Position numbers and translations under genes: made by a program
From: Lunatibacter salilacus
GTDB taxonomy: Bacteria; Bacteroidota; Bacteroidia; Cytophagales; Cyclobacteriaceae
Length of the DNA stretch: 64,000 bases
NCBI RefSeq assembly: GCF_009797935.1
Contig: NZ_VOLC01000002.1
Coordinates: 124,001 to 188,000 of the forward strand
Reading direction: 5' to 3'
In this document: positions 54,866 to 64,000 of the stretch, piece after piece
How positions within the stretch are numbered: position 1 is the stretch's first letter
Layout: every line of letters starts with the position of its first letter
The notes under the pieces: model-generated
What the model saw: only the letters and a program-made list of their open reading frames with translations
What the model was told of the DNA's origin: nothing
Databases searched by the model: none

Positions 54866-56500
54866 TTAATTATAACCTGGGTTCTGAACGAAATTTTCGT
54901 TGACATCCAGCTCATTCAATGGAATGGGCCATAATGCATTGAATTCATTGAAAACCAACCTTCCTAATACCAGGTGTCCATTTTCATTTATGGCATACTG
55001 GCCCACATAATTTTCCGGATCATCCGTTATTTTCATACCATATAACTCTTGGCTCACTTCTTCCTGTAAAGTACCCCATCTTTTCAGGTCGAAATATTCA
55101 ATTCCCCCTTCGAAAGCCAACTCTACCGCCCGTTCTCTTCTTACAATGTCTCTTAAAGCGGCCGGGTCCATTTCTGTCACCGGAGGCATATCCACGGCTT
55201 GCCTTTGCCTTACCTGGTTAATGGTATTGTCTAGTAAACTTTGATCGATGGAATTACCCGCTTCCAATTCAGCCTCCAATCTGCTCAGAAGTACTTCTGC
55301 ATAGCGGATTTGAGGGTAATCCCCTCCATAAAATTGGCTATTTCCTTCATAATCCCGATCCCAGAACTTTTGCAGGATATATCCTGAAATATTGGGACCG
55401 GTCTGACCTGTTCTTGCTATTGATGCCGGATCACCGGTAAATACCACTCCAAAAACTTCCGAATACCCGGTAATAAGAATGGTGGCATATAATCTTGGAT
55501 CTCTGTTTTCAAAGGGATTTTCCGGATCATAAAGGGCGGAGTTTTCGATGGGCACACCATCATTCATGGGAAATTTGTCCAATACATGTTGGAATACATT
55601 ACAGGCATTAAATCCCCCATAGATGGAACTTTTTATGGTGTGTTGGGACATAGATTCTCCCATTTCATTTTCCATATATTGATTGGCGAAAATTACTTCG
55701 TCATTATTTTCTCCATCGTCCTGGAAGAGTTCTTTATACCGGGGATCGATGACATAACGGCCCATACCCATTATTTCCTCATAGGTCCCTGCTGCTTCGG
55801 ACCATCTGTTTTCGGCCATTAAAAGCCTGCCTTTCATCGCCAATGCTGAACCTTTTTCCGCTCTTCCCATGGCTGAAGGGGCCTGTCTTACATGCATCCG
55901 TTCCGCTGCTTGGGTTAACTCTGCCAAAATAAATTCCACAAGTTCTTCCTTGGGTGCCTGAGTTACGTTATTGGCTTCGTCAAACGTGAGTGTGTTTTTT
56001 ACCAAGGGGATATTTTCCCATAATTGAAATAACCAAAAATAAGTAAATGCTCTGAGAAATTGGACTTCCCCCTTCATGGCCGCTTTCTCGGTTTCATCCA
56101 TTTCAACCCGGTCTATATTTTCAAGAAAATAATTGGCACGGGCAATTTGTCGGTAAGATTTTTGCCACAAGGTATTTATGGTTCCATGTGTTGGCGTAAT
56201 CTGACGCTCCCTTGCCCAACCAAAGTCCCTCCAACTGGAGTATCCAGCCCATGAAGACATCCATATCATCGATTTGTCATAATTCCCCAAGCGCTCTCCC
56301 CATCTGTCATAATAAACACTATAGCATCCCATTAATGCTTGGTGTGCCTCCTGTGCGTTCTTCCAGAAAATAGCTTCACTGATGGCAGTTTTTGGATTTT
56401 CTACCAAGAAGTCTTCGTTGCATGCAGGCAAAAAAACCATAAAAAAGAAAACTATCCGTAAATAATTGATTTTTGCTTTATTATTTGACATCATCATCAT
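54866..56500 (-). CDS. SusD/RagB-like outer-membrane lipoprotein
   Basis: About 544 residues from 56500; the listed longer frame starts inside susC, and four consecutive Met codons (56500-56489) precede the lipoprotein signal IVFFFMVFLPAC. SusD landmarks: NEDFLVENPKTAISEAIFWK, ANYFLENIDRV, AEVQFLRAFTYF-type helix (EVQFLRAFTYFWLFQLW), then YPQIRYAEVLLSRLEAELEA and RRERAVELAFEGGIEYFDLK, ending with PIPLNELDVN. SusD-like proteins form the lid of the SusC barrel and bind the glycan or other nutrient at the surface. It directly follows susC and is followed by a strong stem-loop. Confidence 0.95.
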   Translation of the reverse strand: MMMMSNNKAKINYLRIVFFFMVFLPACNEDFLVENPKTAISEAIFWKNAQEAHQALMGCYSVYYDRWGERLGNYDKSMIWMSSWAGYSSWRDFGWARERQITPTHGTINTLWQKSYRQIARANYFLENIDRVEMDETEKAAMKGEVQFLRAFTYFWLFQLWENIPLVKNTLTFDEANNVTQAPKEELVEFILAELTQAAERMHVRQAPSAMGRAEKGSALAMKGRLLMAENRWSEAAGTYEEIMGMGRYVIDPRYKELFQDDGENNDEVIFANQYMENEMGESMSQHTIKSSIYGGFNACNVFQHVLDKFPMNDGVPIENSALYDPENPFENRDPRLYATILITGYSEVFGVVFTGDPASIARTGQTGPNISGYILQKFWDRDYEGNSQFYGGDYPQIRYAEVLLSRLEAELEAGNSIDQSLLDNTINQVRQRQAVDMPPVTEMDPAALRDIVRRERAVELAFEGGIEYFDLKRWGTLQEEVSQELYGMKITDDPENYVGQYAINENGHLVLGRLVFNEFNALWPIPLNELDVNENFVQNPGYN

Positions 56501-56511
56501 TTCGTTATCAT

Positions 56512-59500
56512 TTAGAATTGAACATTGACTCCCAGGCTCCACAATCCAGTAATGGGATAATAACTAGGGTTCTGACCTCCGGTTGTAGTCATCTCGGGAT
56601 CCCAGCCGGGATAATAATGATCAAACGATGTAATATTCTCACCACTCACAAATATCCTAAAATGGTCAATGAAGGTCCGACTCAGTATTTCCGGCAAAAA
56701 GGTATATCCAAGTTGGATATTTTTTACTCTAAGAAAACTGGCATCCCTGGTCCAATAATCCAAAACTGTATCCCATGGGGGTTCATGAAGGGCCATTTCC
56801 AATCTTGGATATTCAGCATCCCGGTCTGGATTATCTTCAGTCCATCTGTTATCAATGTGCCATTGTTGAATATTTCCGTTGTTGTTAAAGGCCAATTGCT
56901 TCCCACCAATCAATTTCTGAAGTCCTGCCTGACCCTGCAATTGTAGAAAAAAATCAAAGGACTGATAATCAACGGTCAGTCCCATTCCAAAAGAATATTT
57001 GGGGAACAGATTTCCGATGATCGTCCGGTCATCTGCGGCATTTATCCTTCCGTCAGGTTCCCCATTGGGACCGCTCAAATCCATAAACCTTGGAAAACCA
57101 GGCTTTGCTAAATAATTTTGGGTGGGATAATTGGCAATGTCTTCCTCATTTAGGAAAAGGCCATCTGTCCTATATCCAAAAATAGACTGCATGGATTCTC
57201 CAACAAAGAGTCCTTTGCTGATGTCCCGATCCACCCCAGCAAGGCTAAGCACTTTATTATGATTGATGGAAAAATTGGAGAAAATGCTATAAGAGAGTCT
57301 GCCCATTTGATTTTTGTGGCCCAACTCAAATTCAATTCCTCTATTTTCTACCTCTCCCGCATTTTGTTCTCCCACTGTCATTCCCAAAACGTTCGAAACC
57401 GATAAATTATATAGAATGTTATCCGTCAGTTTGTAATAATAGTCTCCTGAAAAATTCAATTTCCCCTGAAAAAGGGAAAGGTCGATTCCGACATTAGAAA
57501 TCCGGGTCGTTTCCCAGGTAATCCCATGAAATGGAAGGTTGGTTAATTGTATTCCCGGATAAAATCTTTCATCCTCTCCTGTGACATAAATGGACCCCAG
57601 TGTAAGTACATTCTGGTAAGGGTAGGTTCCGATCTGTTGGTTGCCTAGTTTTCCAAGTGAACCCCGAACCTTGAAATGTTCCATCCAAGGAATTTGAAAG
57701 AAATCTTCCTCAGAAATGTTCCATGCCGCAGAAACAGAAGGGAAAACCCCAAACCTATTGCCTTCGGCAAACCTGGAAGACCCATCGGACCGAAGGTTAC
57801 CTTCTGCCAGGTACTTTCCTTTATAGGAATAATTGATCCTGCCAAAATAAGAAAGGATTTTCCAAGTACTGCCTTCTTCGGAATTCCTATCATTCTGGGG
57901 CGAAGCCGCACTTAAATAATGAAGGTTGTTGCTGGGGAAATTATCCCTGAATCCTGACAGTGATTCATCATCGTAAGACTCTCTGGACATACCTGCCAAA
58001 GCATGCACATAATGATCTCCAAATGTTTTATCATAATCCAAAACAAGGTCATTCAATAAATTCCTACTGTTAAAAGTACGGACATCTGCCTGGCTGGGAC
58101 CAAATGACCAATTTTCATCGGCAACAAACTCTGCTCCGAAAAGTCGGCTTTTGGAATAAACCCATCGGTAACTGAATCGGCTGGATAATTTCAGGGATTC
58201 GATTATGTCCCATTCCAAAGAAATAATACTGCTTATATTGGTATTTCTGGCCTCACTGAAGGACCCACTTGCCAAATGTCCCTCAGCAACGGGATGTCCC
58301 ATAAACGTTCCGAAAGTTCCATCAGACCTTCTACCTGGAACGGTGGCATTGTAGGAGTTGGCGGCCTGGATGACCCCCGTAATGTCCTCCACCCGAGCAC
58401 CGTTGGTGGTTATGCCTGCTGGTCGGTTCCTAATGGATTCATATCCGGAAAGCCTAGCCCCTAATCTTACATTTTCCCTTAAATTACTGTTGACGTTCAA
58501 ACGGATATCATACCGGTCAAATTCATTTTGCTCAATAATTCCATTTTGTTTAAGATAGCCTAGCGAAAACAAATACCTCGTATCCGCACCACCCCCTTTA
58601 AAGGTCAAATTATGTTTATTTTGAAGTCCATCTCCGGAATTAAACAAATCCCTAAGATGATGCTTATTGGGGAAATTATCAGGGTCCTCTCCAGATCGGA
58701 ATTTATCAATTTCAGCCTGGGTGAATTCGGGATTCTGACCCATGTTCAACCTGGCCTCATTTTTCATTTCCGCATAGATCCAGGAATCCACATAATCCGG
58801 CAACTCGGTAGCGAATTGTTTACCCACATACATTTCATAATTGATTTGCATTTCCCCACGTTTCCCATCTTTGGTCTGGATAAGAATAACTCCATTTGCA
58901 GCCCTTGATCCATAAATAGCTGCAGAAGCAGCATCTTTTAAAACGGATATACTTTCAATATCATTGGGATTGATTGAATTGATATCACTGGGAACCCCAT
59001 CCACAATTACCAAAGGACTATTTCCGGCACCACTAAAAGTGCCCATTCCCCTGATATTCAATGAGGCTGTATTGTTTCCAGGTTCTCCTGAGGTTTGGGT
59101 GGCCGTAACACCACTGGCCACCCCCTGTAATAATTGGGAAGCTTGGGATGGTGTTCGTTTGCTCAATTGCTCGGATCCAATTGAGCTTACAGAACCAGTA
59201 AGATTGGCTTTTCTCTGGGTGCCATAACCAACAATAACTACCTCATCCAAACTTTGAAGATCTTCTTCCAATATCACGTCAATGATGGATCTACCGTTTA
59301 CCGACACTTCCTGTGTAAGAAAGCCGATGGAAGAAAATATCAAGACCCCATTGTCATTGGGTACACTTATACTGTATGTTCCATCTGAATCTGTAACCGT
59401 ACCGACAGAGGAACCCTTGATCAGGATATTCACCCCTGGAATTCCTAATTCATCGGAGGAAGAAATCACCTTACCGGATATCTCAACCATAAATTCTTCT

Positions 59501-59679
59501 GCATATATACCCGTCTCATGCCGGAATCCCAGTTCAGAGATTGACAATTGTGCCTTGGTTTTTACAAATGGAGAATTTCCATTGCCTATAAGAGGTGTCG
59601 ACCCATAAAACTGACTTATTATCACAAAAAGCAGATAAACCGTCATCCTACCGTTTCTCTTGTAAAATGTTTTTTCCAT
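56512..59679 (-). CDS. SusC/RagA-family TonB-linked outer-membrane receptor
   Basis: 1,055 residues from the ATG at 59679, preferred over the frame start at 59805 because it places the signal peptide (MTVYLLFVIISQFYGSTP) near the N-terminus. A CarboxypepD_reg-like domain (VEISGKVISSSDELGIPGVN) is followed by the SusC-specific DEVVIVGYGTQRKANLTGSV, the plug (NIRGMGTFSGAGNSPLVIVD, ISVLKDAASAAIYGSRAANG) and a large barrel ending in ITGLWSLGVNVQF. It imports the substrate bound by SusD. The long leader suggested by the candidate -7 box at 59930 would leave about 245 untranslated bases. No regulator gene (HTCS, sigma/anti-sigma) is adjacent. Confidence 0.95.
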   Translation of the reverse strand: MEKTFYKRNGRMTVYLLFVIISQFYGSTPLIGNGNSPFVKTKAQLSISELGFRHETGIYAEEFMVEISGKVISSSDELGIPGVNILIKGSSVGTVTDSDGTYSISVPNDNGVLIFSSIGFLTQEVSVNGRSIIDVILEEDLQSLDEVVIVGYGTQRKANLTGSVSSIGSEQLSKRTPSQASQLLQGVASGVTATQTSGEPGNNTASLNIRGMGTFSGAGNSPLVIVDGVPSDINSINPNDIESISVLKDAASAAIYGSRAANGVILIQTKDGKRGEMQINYEMYVGKQFATELPDYVDSWIYAEMKNEARLNMGQNPEFTQAEIDKFRSGEDPDNFPNKHHLRDLFNSGDGLQNKHNLTFKGGGADTRYLFSLGYLKQNGIIEQNEFDRYDIRLNVNSNLRENVRLGARLSGYESIRNRPAGITTNGARVEDITGVIQAANSYNATVPGRRSDGTFGTFMGHPVAEGHLASGSFSEARNTNISSIISLEWDIIESLKLSSRFSYRWVYSKSRLFGAEFVADENWSFGPSQADVRTFNSRNLLNDLVLDYDKTFGDHYVHALAGMSRESYDDESLSGFRDNFPSNNLHYLSAASPQNDRNSEEGSTWKILSYFGRINYSYKGKYLAEGNLRSDGSSRFAEGNRFGVFPSVSAAWNISEEDFFQIPWMEHFKVRGSLGKLGNQQIGTYPYQNVLTLGSIYVTGEDERFYPGIQLTNLPFHGITWETTRISNVGIDLSLFQGKLNFSGDYYYKLTDNILYNLSVSNVLGMTVGEQNAGEVENRGIEFELGHKNQMGRLSYSIFSNFSINHNKVLSLAGVDRDISKGLFVGESMQSIFGYRTDGLFLNEEDIANYPTQNYLAKPGFPRFMDLSGPNGEPDGRINAADDRTIIGNLFPKYSFGMGLTVDYQSFDFFLQLQGQAGLQKLIGGKQLAFNNNGNIQQWHIDNRWTEDNPDRDAEYPRLEMALHEPPWDTVLDYWTRDASFLRVKNIQLGYTFLPEILSRTFIDHFRIFVSGENITSFDHYYPGWDPEMTTTGGQNPSYYPITGLWSLGVNVQF

Positions 59680-59805
59680 AATCTTGTGTTTAAAATTTAA
59701 GAATTGTGACCTGGTAATTTCTTCCACTGAATTTTTATTAATTTTAATTTTCATCCGGAAGAATTTAATGCCATTTAGGGCTTTATCATCCGTCAATAGA
59801 TTCAA

Positions 59806-60445
59806 TTACATTTTTTCTTGAATGACATTTGTTCCATACAAGCTGTCTAATAAACTATGGTTTTAAACTTTGAAGGAATAAATAAAATAATATCCCATGT
59901 TCACTACGAAACTGTTTTATTTATTCCACCAAATTTAATTTGTCTTCTTAGGAAATTCTGGTACTTTTTTATATAATTCCAATACTTACCTTCGTAAAAA
60001 AACAATTGAGATTAACTAAACTTAAAAAATTTTCTTTTTGATAATTTAATTTAACACAGCTACATCAACTATGAAAAATTTAAGAAATTTATATAATGAG
60101 GATATGGCATCTTAAATAAGAAAAAAACATTAATACATGAATCTTCTCTTTTACTGTACCAATTTTCTGCTATTACGAAATTGGAATTCTGCTGTCATTT
60201 TATTCAAAAATTAAATTATTGAAGGTAAAGCATATTAAGCTGTGGTCAAGCGGCCTTCCACAATGGCTTATTACATTGTCAAGTATCAACTCGTAAACAT
60301 AACCGGATTTCAGTTCTTATTATCATCCTTTAGCAAAGAAATACTTGATAAAATAATCAGAAACCAAAGAAATAATTGGTTATATTTATCTCAACTAATT
60401 TTAGGCTAATTTGAGTTCATCACTAAATTCTTTAAGCAACTACCG
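59806..60445. other. Divergent intergenic region, no gene seen
   Basis: This 640-bp, very AT-rich stretch separates susC from the patatin gene on the opposite strand. On the minus strand TAAATTTG at 59930-59937 matches the -7 consensus and could start the SusCD transcript with a leader of roughly 245 bases. On the plus side I find no exact -7 box before 60446. No ORF or structured RNA is convincing. Confidence 0.5.
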
Positions 60446-61348
60446 ATGGCTATCAAAAATCTAGCGCTGAAAGGCGGCGGGGTAAAGGGAATTGCTTATG
60501 TCGGTGCCCTGCGGGAATTAGATCATGCTGGACTACTTTCCAGCATCGAAAGGGTTGCGGGTACATCCGTCGGTTCTTTATTGGCCGGGATGATATGTGC
60601 GGGATATGGTGTTGATGAAATCGAGAACCTTCTTAAACACCATTTTGATTTGAAGAAATTCAAAACCGGTTGGAACCCACTAAGAATTTTTAAGAGGTAT
60701 GGAATCTATTCAGGAGACTATATTCTGGAGTTTATACACAGCTACCTTGACCAATCTCCGAAAAACCTACCTACAGGTGTCACTTTCAAACAAATGGAGG
60801 ATGCGGGATGTAAGGATTTATTTGTCTTTGCCTGTGACCTTAACGAAAATACCATTCAGGAATTTTCCTCTTTCAAAACACCAAATGTAGTCGTGGCTGA
60901 AGCTATTAGGGCATCTATGTCAATCCCTTTATTTTTCAAAGCATGGCAATTCACCGGGGCTAACCCAACTGACCATGTCTATGTTGATGGAGGTATAGCC
61001 TTTAATTATCCTTTGGGATTCTTTGACAACGAGCGTTTTGCCCCTGCACCGGATTACATGTGCGAGGAAGCAATTGGATTTTACTTACATGACAAAAAAA
61101 TCAACAAAACAGTCAATCTCAGATTTTCGCAGCCTTTAACATACTTGAAACAATTGTTTGAAACCCTTTTAAATGTTCAGAATATCGATATAGGATTTCA
61201 AACAGCCGAAGGAAACCGCTCCATCCGAATTGATGGATTGGGTATTTCGGCTACGAATTTCAACTTATCACAATCAGATATGGAATTGCTGATCGAGTCA
61301 GGCAACAAATGCACCAAGGAATTTTTGCAAAAAAAAATAAAGAAATAA
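60446..61348 (+). CDS. Patatin-like phospholipase
   Basis: 300 residues, no signal peptide, predicted cytoplasmic or peripheral. All catalytic elements of patatins are present: oxyanion hole LKGGGVKGIAYVG (residues about 7-20), nucleophile elbow GTSVGS (Ser near residue 43), and the dyad Asp in VYVDGGIAFNYP near residue 183. The family hydrolyses acyl esters of phospholipids or neutral lipids. It is the first gene of a probable three-gene operon: the next gene starts 15 bp downstream and the DyP peroxidase gene 9 bp after that. Confidence 0.93.
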   Translation: MAIKNLALKGGGVKGIAYVGALRELDHAGLLSSIERVAGTSVGSLLAGMICAGYGVDEIENLLKHHFDLKKFKTGWNPLRIFKRYGIYSGDYILEFIHSYLDQSPKNLPTGVTFKQMEDAGCKDLFVFACDLNENTIQEFSSFKTPNVVVAEAIRASMSIPLFFKAWQFTGANPTDHVYVDGGIAFNYPLGFFDNERFAPAPDYMCEEAIGFYLHDKKINKTVNLRFSQPLTYLKQLFETLLNVQNIDIGFQTAEGNRSIRIDGLGISATNFNLSQSDMELLIESGNKCTKEFLQKKIKK

Positions 61349-61363
61349 ACTAAATTGTAATTT

Positions 61364-62644
61364 ATGGGCCAAAATTCTACCACTATCCTTGTCCCAATTA
61401 TCAAGAATAAGGTTGATGAACTGTTGGATCTTCTTGCAGGAATCAATGAAGGTCTTGCTATGGGAAAGCCTCCCCTATTTGAGGAATTAAATATCATTCA
61501 TTTTGCGAGATGGGTGGTCATTGACCATGGTAAATCTTGGATCAATGACCCTGTAGAGCGCACACCGAAATTACTTTTTGTTGTGGATTATGACGGAAAG
61601 GAAACAGATCTTCTTAGAAAATTATGCACTGATTCTGCCGAGCTTCTTGATAAGGTATATGCTTATTGTGAAAATTTCCCCATACTTGAAAAAAGAACCC
61701 CTGATTCCCGGACAGCTTTCCTGACCAATAATGTCATCAAAGACGCTGCGGTCTATATTGGAGCCCCTGGGAGAACAGTGCGTCAAATCAAAGATGAAAG
61801 TAACCTGAGAGATTTTATTAGAAAATACCTTGATTCAACAACTTGGGGAAACCTGTCCGCCCAAGCGATTCACCAAACTATCAAAAATGAGGTGTCTTCG
61901 AACGGAAATTTCGCTTTTCTCGATCAAAAAGTCAAAATACCTTCAGTCAATTGGTTGGGACTGATTTTTCTTGGAATTGTTCTTCTCGTTTTATTGCCCT
62001 TAACAATTGTTTTATTGCTCTTAGTTATTGTTTGGGTGTTGGTTCTACATATTTTCTATGAAAGAAAAGATGAAAACTTTATTCGAAAAAGGAGCCAACT
62101 GAATGATAAATTTATGACGGAATTGGAAAAATACGAGGATTTTACTAGCCAGAACCAATTCACCCAGCTCGTGGATATGAAAGAAGGGAAATTCCGTCTC
62201 TTTACAATTAAAGCAATGTTTTCCCTTTCAAAGAGTTTAATCAAATTTGTCTTTGTCAAAGGTAAACTGATGGGAATACCCACCATCCACTTCGCAAAAT
62301 GGGTCATGTTTGAAGAAAATAGCAGGGTGTTGTTTTTTAGCAACTTTGATGGAAGCTGGCAACAATATCTTGGAGATTTTATTGATAATAGTGGTTGGGG
62401 ATTGACAGGGATTTTCTCGAATACAAAGGTCTTTCCTAAAACCAATTTCCTTTTGACTGGTGGAGCCTACGATGAAGAGCATTTTCTCGCCTGGAGTCGC
62501 AACTCGGAGCTTGTTACCAACGTCTGGTACTCCGCCTATCCTCACCTTTCCATCAAAAACATCAACAACAATACTAAGATTCGTGTACAGCTTATGAAAT
62601 CACTTTCGGAGCGACAGGCAGCCAAATTCCTCAAACTTATTTAG
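61364..62644 (+). CDS. Membrane protein with two related halves, between patatin and DyP genes
   Basis: 426 residues; I know no family name. Two soluble halves flank one long or hairpin membrane segment (about residues 198-232: LIFLGIVLLVLLPLTIVLLL and following). The halves appear to be duplicates: NIIHFARWVVIDHG and LLFVVDYDGKETD in the first; PTIHFAKWVMFEENS and VLFFSNFDGSWQQY in the second. The IHFA(R/K)WV plus F-x-(N/D)-(Y/F)-DG pattern suggests ferredoxin-like alpha/beta units, the same general fold as DyP. No obvious catalytic triad, heme-His or metal motif is conserved. Spacing indicates co-transcription with its neighbours, so I infer a membrane partner or scaffold for the lipase and peroxidase. 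Confidence 0.75.
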   Translation: MGQNSTTILVPIIKNKVDELLDLLAGINEGLAMGKPPLFEELNIIHFARWVVIDHGKSWINDPVERTPKLLFVVDYDGKETDLLRKLCTDSAELLDKVYAYCENFPILEKRTPDSRTAFLTNNVIKDAAVYIGAPGRTVRQIKDESNLRDFIRKYLDSTTWGNLSAQAIHQTIKNEVSSNGNFAFLDQKVKIPSVNWLGLIFLGIVLLVLLPLTIVLLLLVIVWVLVLHIFYERKDENFIRKRSQLNDKFMTELEKYEDFTSQNQFTQLVDMKEGKFRLFTIKAMFSLSKSLIKFVFVKGKLMGIPTIHFAKWVMFEENSRVLFFSNFDGSWQQYLGDFIDNSGWGLTGIFSNTKVFPKTNFLLTGGAYDEEHFLAWSRNSELVTNVWYSAYPHLSIKNINNNTKIRVQLMKSLSERQAAKFLKLI

Positions 62645-62653
62645 AAAATCCTT

Positions 62654-64000
62654 ATGACAACACTAGAACTTAATGATATTCAAGGTTATCTGATCCGAGG
62701 CTATGCGCATATGATGTACTCGCGTTTTGTGTATTTGCAGATAACTGATGCCGAAGCAACAAAAAATTGGCTGGCCAAATCTTGGAAGACAATGACCACC
62801 GCTGAGCATATCCCCAAGAAAGATCAAATTTCCAGCACCCATTTGAATATAGCTTTTACCTATAGTGGTCTTGAAAAACTTGGGTTGAAAACAGACAATT
62901 TGGGCTCATTTTCCCGTGAATTCAGACAGGGAATGGTTTCTCCACACAGAACTAGGCTACTTGGTGATCTTGGAAACAGTGCGCCTGAAAATTGGAGGTG
63001 GGGAGGCCCGTTCAATAAGCCAATACATCTTTGTTTGATGGTTTTTGGGAATGATAAAGAAGGGGATGATGATATTGAAAAAGATAAAATTGTCTGCATA
63101 AATTATTATGAATTACTGAAAGCCCACTTTGCTGGAAACGGCTTAGAAGAGATACTTTTCATAGATGGTCAAACCCAACCTGAAAACAAAGAGCATTTTG
63201 GGTTTCGGGATGGCATATCCCAGCCTATTATTGAAGGTTCGGGAAGGGTAGGCCCTAAGGATGATGTCATCAAGGCAGGGGAGTTTATTTTCGGGTACAA
63301 AAATGATTTCGGTGTATATCCGGACACACCTCTGATCAGAGCCGAACAGGGGAATCTGAATCTTCTTCCACCCGATGCAGAAGGGAGTGGGCTAAAAGAT
63401 ATCGGTCGAAATGGGTCACTTATGGTCATGAGGCAATTGGAGCAGAATGTGAAAACTTTTTGGTCATTTATGAATGAGAAAACAAAAAATGAGGACCACA
63501 GTATAAATGTCGCCGAAAGCCTCAAACTTGCCGCTAAAGTCATTGGAAGGTGGCAAAGCGGGGCTCCAATAACCCTTTTCCCTGATAAAGACCCTGGAGT
63601 CATTAGTGACATCAATGATTTCGGCTATGCAAAATTTGACAAGGATGGACTCAAATGCCCTTTTGGTTCTCACCTTAGAAGGACGAATCCGAGAGACAGT
63701 GTTGATGACCATGGCCGTAAGGAATCTCTCAAACTGAGTAATCAGCATAGGATAATCCGCCGTGCTCGACTGTATGGGGAAATCTTTGAAGGATCACCCG
63801 TCAACAACGTCCCAAACGGTGAGGTTGGATTGCTTTTTTGTTGTTTCAATGCTGACATCAGCCGTCAATTTGAATTTCTTCAATATACTTGGGCCAACTT
63901 GCCGAAAACCAAAGAACTCTATAACGATCCCGACCCCATCATTGGAGTAAAGGAAAAAACGACAGCCGGGGAGGAGCAAAATTTTACTGTACAAGACCTC
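62654..64000 (+). CDS. DyP-type heme peroxidase, 3'-truncated by the window edge
   Basis: 449 codons are present and the frame is open to the end of the window. ATG at 62654 is 9 bp after the previous stop. DyP signatures: N-terminal LELNDIQGYLIRGY, the heme-edge catalytic FGFRDGISQP with Asp186 in the G-x-x-D-G motif, and the proximal heme ligand in CPFGSHLRRTNPR (His340). GLLFCCFNADISRQFEFLQY follows, normal for the late domain. It uses hydrogen peroxide to oxidise dyes or other organics. No signal peptide, so it is predicted cytoplasmic or delivered by a partner. The operon with patatin and the duplicated membrane protein suggests a lipid-oxidation role, an inference only. Confidence 0.94.
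   Translation, partial: MTTLELNDIQGYLIRGYAHMMYSRFVYLQITDAEATKNWLAKSWKTMTTAEHIPKKDQISSTHLNIAFTYSGLEKLGLKTDNLGSFSREFRQGMVSPHRTRLLGDLGNSAPENWRWGGPFNKPIHLCLMVFGNDKEGDDDIEKDKIVCINYYELLKAHFAGNGLEEILFIDGQTQPENKEHFGFRDGISQPIIEGSGRVGPKDDVIKAGEFIFGYKNDFGVYPDTPLIRAEQGNLNLLPPDAEGSGLKDIGRNGSLMVMRQLEQNVKTFWSFMNEKTKNEDHSINVAESLKLAAKVIGRWQSGAPITLFPDKDPGVISDINDFGYAKFDKDGLKCPFGSHLRRTNPRDSVDDHGRKESLKLSNQHRIIRRARLYGEIFEGSPVNNVPNGEVGLLFCCFNADISRQFEFLQYTWANLPKTKELYNDPDPIIGVKEKTTAGEEQNFTVQDL

Overview
The window is chromosomal DNA of a Bacteroidota bacterium, most likely order Cytophagales (Cyclobacteriaceae-like). The evidence is two TonB receptors with carboxypeptidase-like N-termini, a SusC/SusD pair, a hybrid two-component regulator (HTCS), a type IX secretion (T9SS) CHU_C-tailed giant protein followed by PorP/SprF, DUF4249 and DUF6624 proteins, and promoters with the Bacteroidota -7 box TAnnTTTG. 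The genus is inference. I see no rRNA, tRNA, insertion sequence or CRISPR array.

Layout. 1-3.0 kb: cysteine desulfurase (partial), moaC and mobA form a molybdenum-cofactor operon, followed by a THUMP-type rRNA methyltransferase. 3.0-4.9 kb: small orphan genes inside a 9-bp inverted repeat, a GNAT acetyltransferase, a remnant of an AAA/DUF4143 ATPase, and repeats. 5.0-13 kb: a TolB-propeller amidohydrolase, csaA, an esterase gene broken by one in-frame TGA, and a YtcJ-like amidohydrolase lipoprotein. 13.1-17.8 kb: a DUF433 antitoxin with a decayed DUF5615 toxin, a DUF6624 protein, a DUF4249 lipoprotein gene broken by one in-frame TAG, and its TonB receptor. 17.9-40 kb: an HTCS regulator facing four co-directional transcription units that encode small lipoproteins or secreted proteins, a 4,322-residue T9SS adhesin-like protein and PorP/SprF. 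40-41 kb: a decayed HigA-like gene and degenerate sequence. 41-59.8 kb: a minus-strand SusCD locus with a cytochrome-c/HEAT dehydrogenase-like protein, a Tat-exported beta-helix protein, three tandem double alpha/beta-hydrolases and a neutral-ceramidase-like protein. 60.4-64 kb: patatin lipase, a membrane protein with two related halves, and a DyP-type peroxidase running off the end.

Best candidate for an undescribed system: 17.9-40 kb. Four promoters between 22.08 and 26.0 kb share the direct repeat ATGTTACAT-N14-GATACAT. The half-sites are 21 bp apart in all four, and the distance from the second half-site to the -7 box is the same in all four. The simplest reading is that the adjacent HTCS, whose C-terminus is an AraC-type DNA-binding domain, activates the whole set: three units of small exported proteins (two of them paralogous) plus the giant surface protein and its PorP/SprF partner. 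HTCS proteins are best known as regulators of polysaccharide utilisation loci, so control of a T9SS adhesin module would be unusual.

A second interesting block is the SusCD locus. It has no recognisable glycoside hydrolase. It carries three paralogous two-domain hydrolases whose N-terminal domain has Gly where the serine nucleophile is expected, while the C-terminal domain keeps GLS(Y/W)GG. The window also holds at least five broken genes, three of them disrupted by a single in-frame stop.
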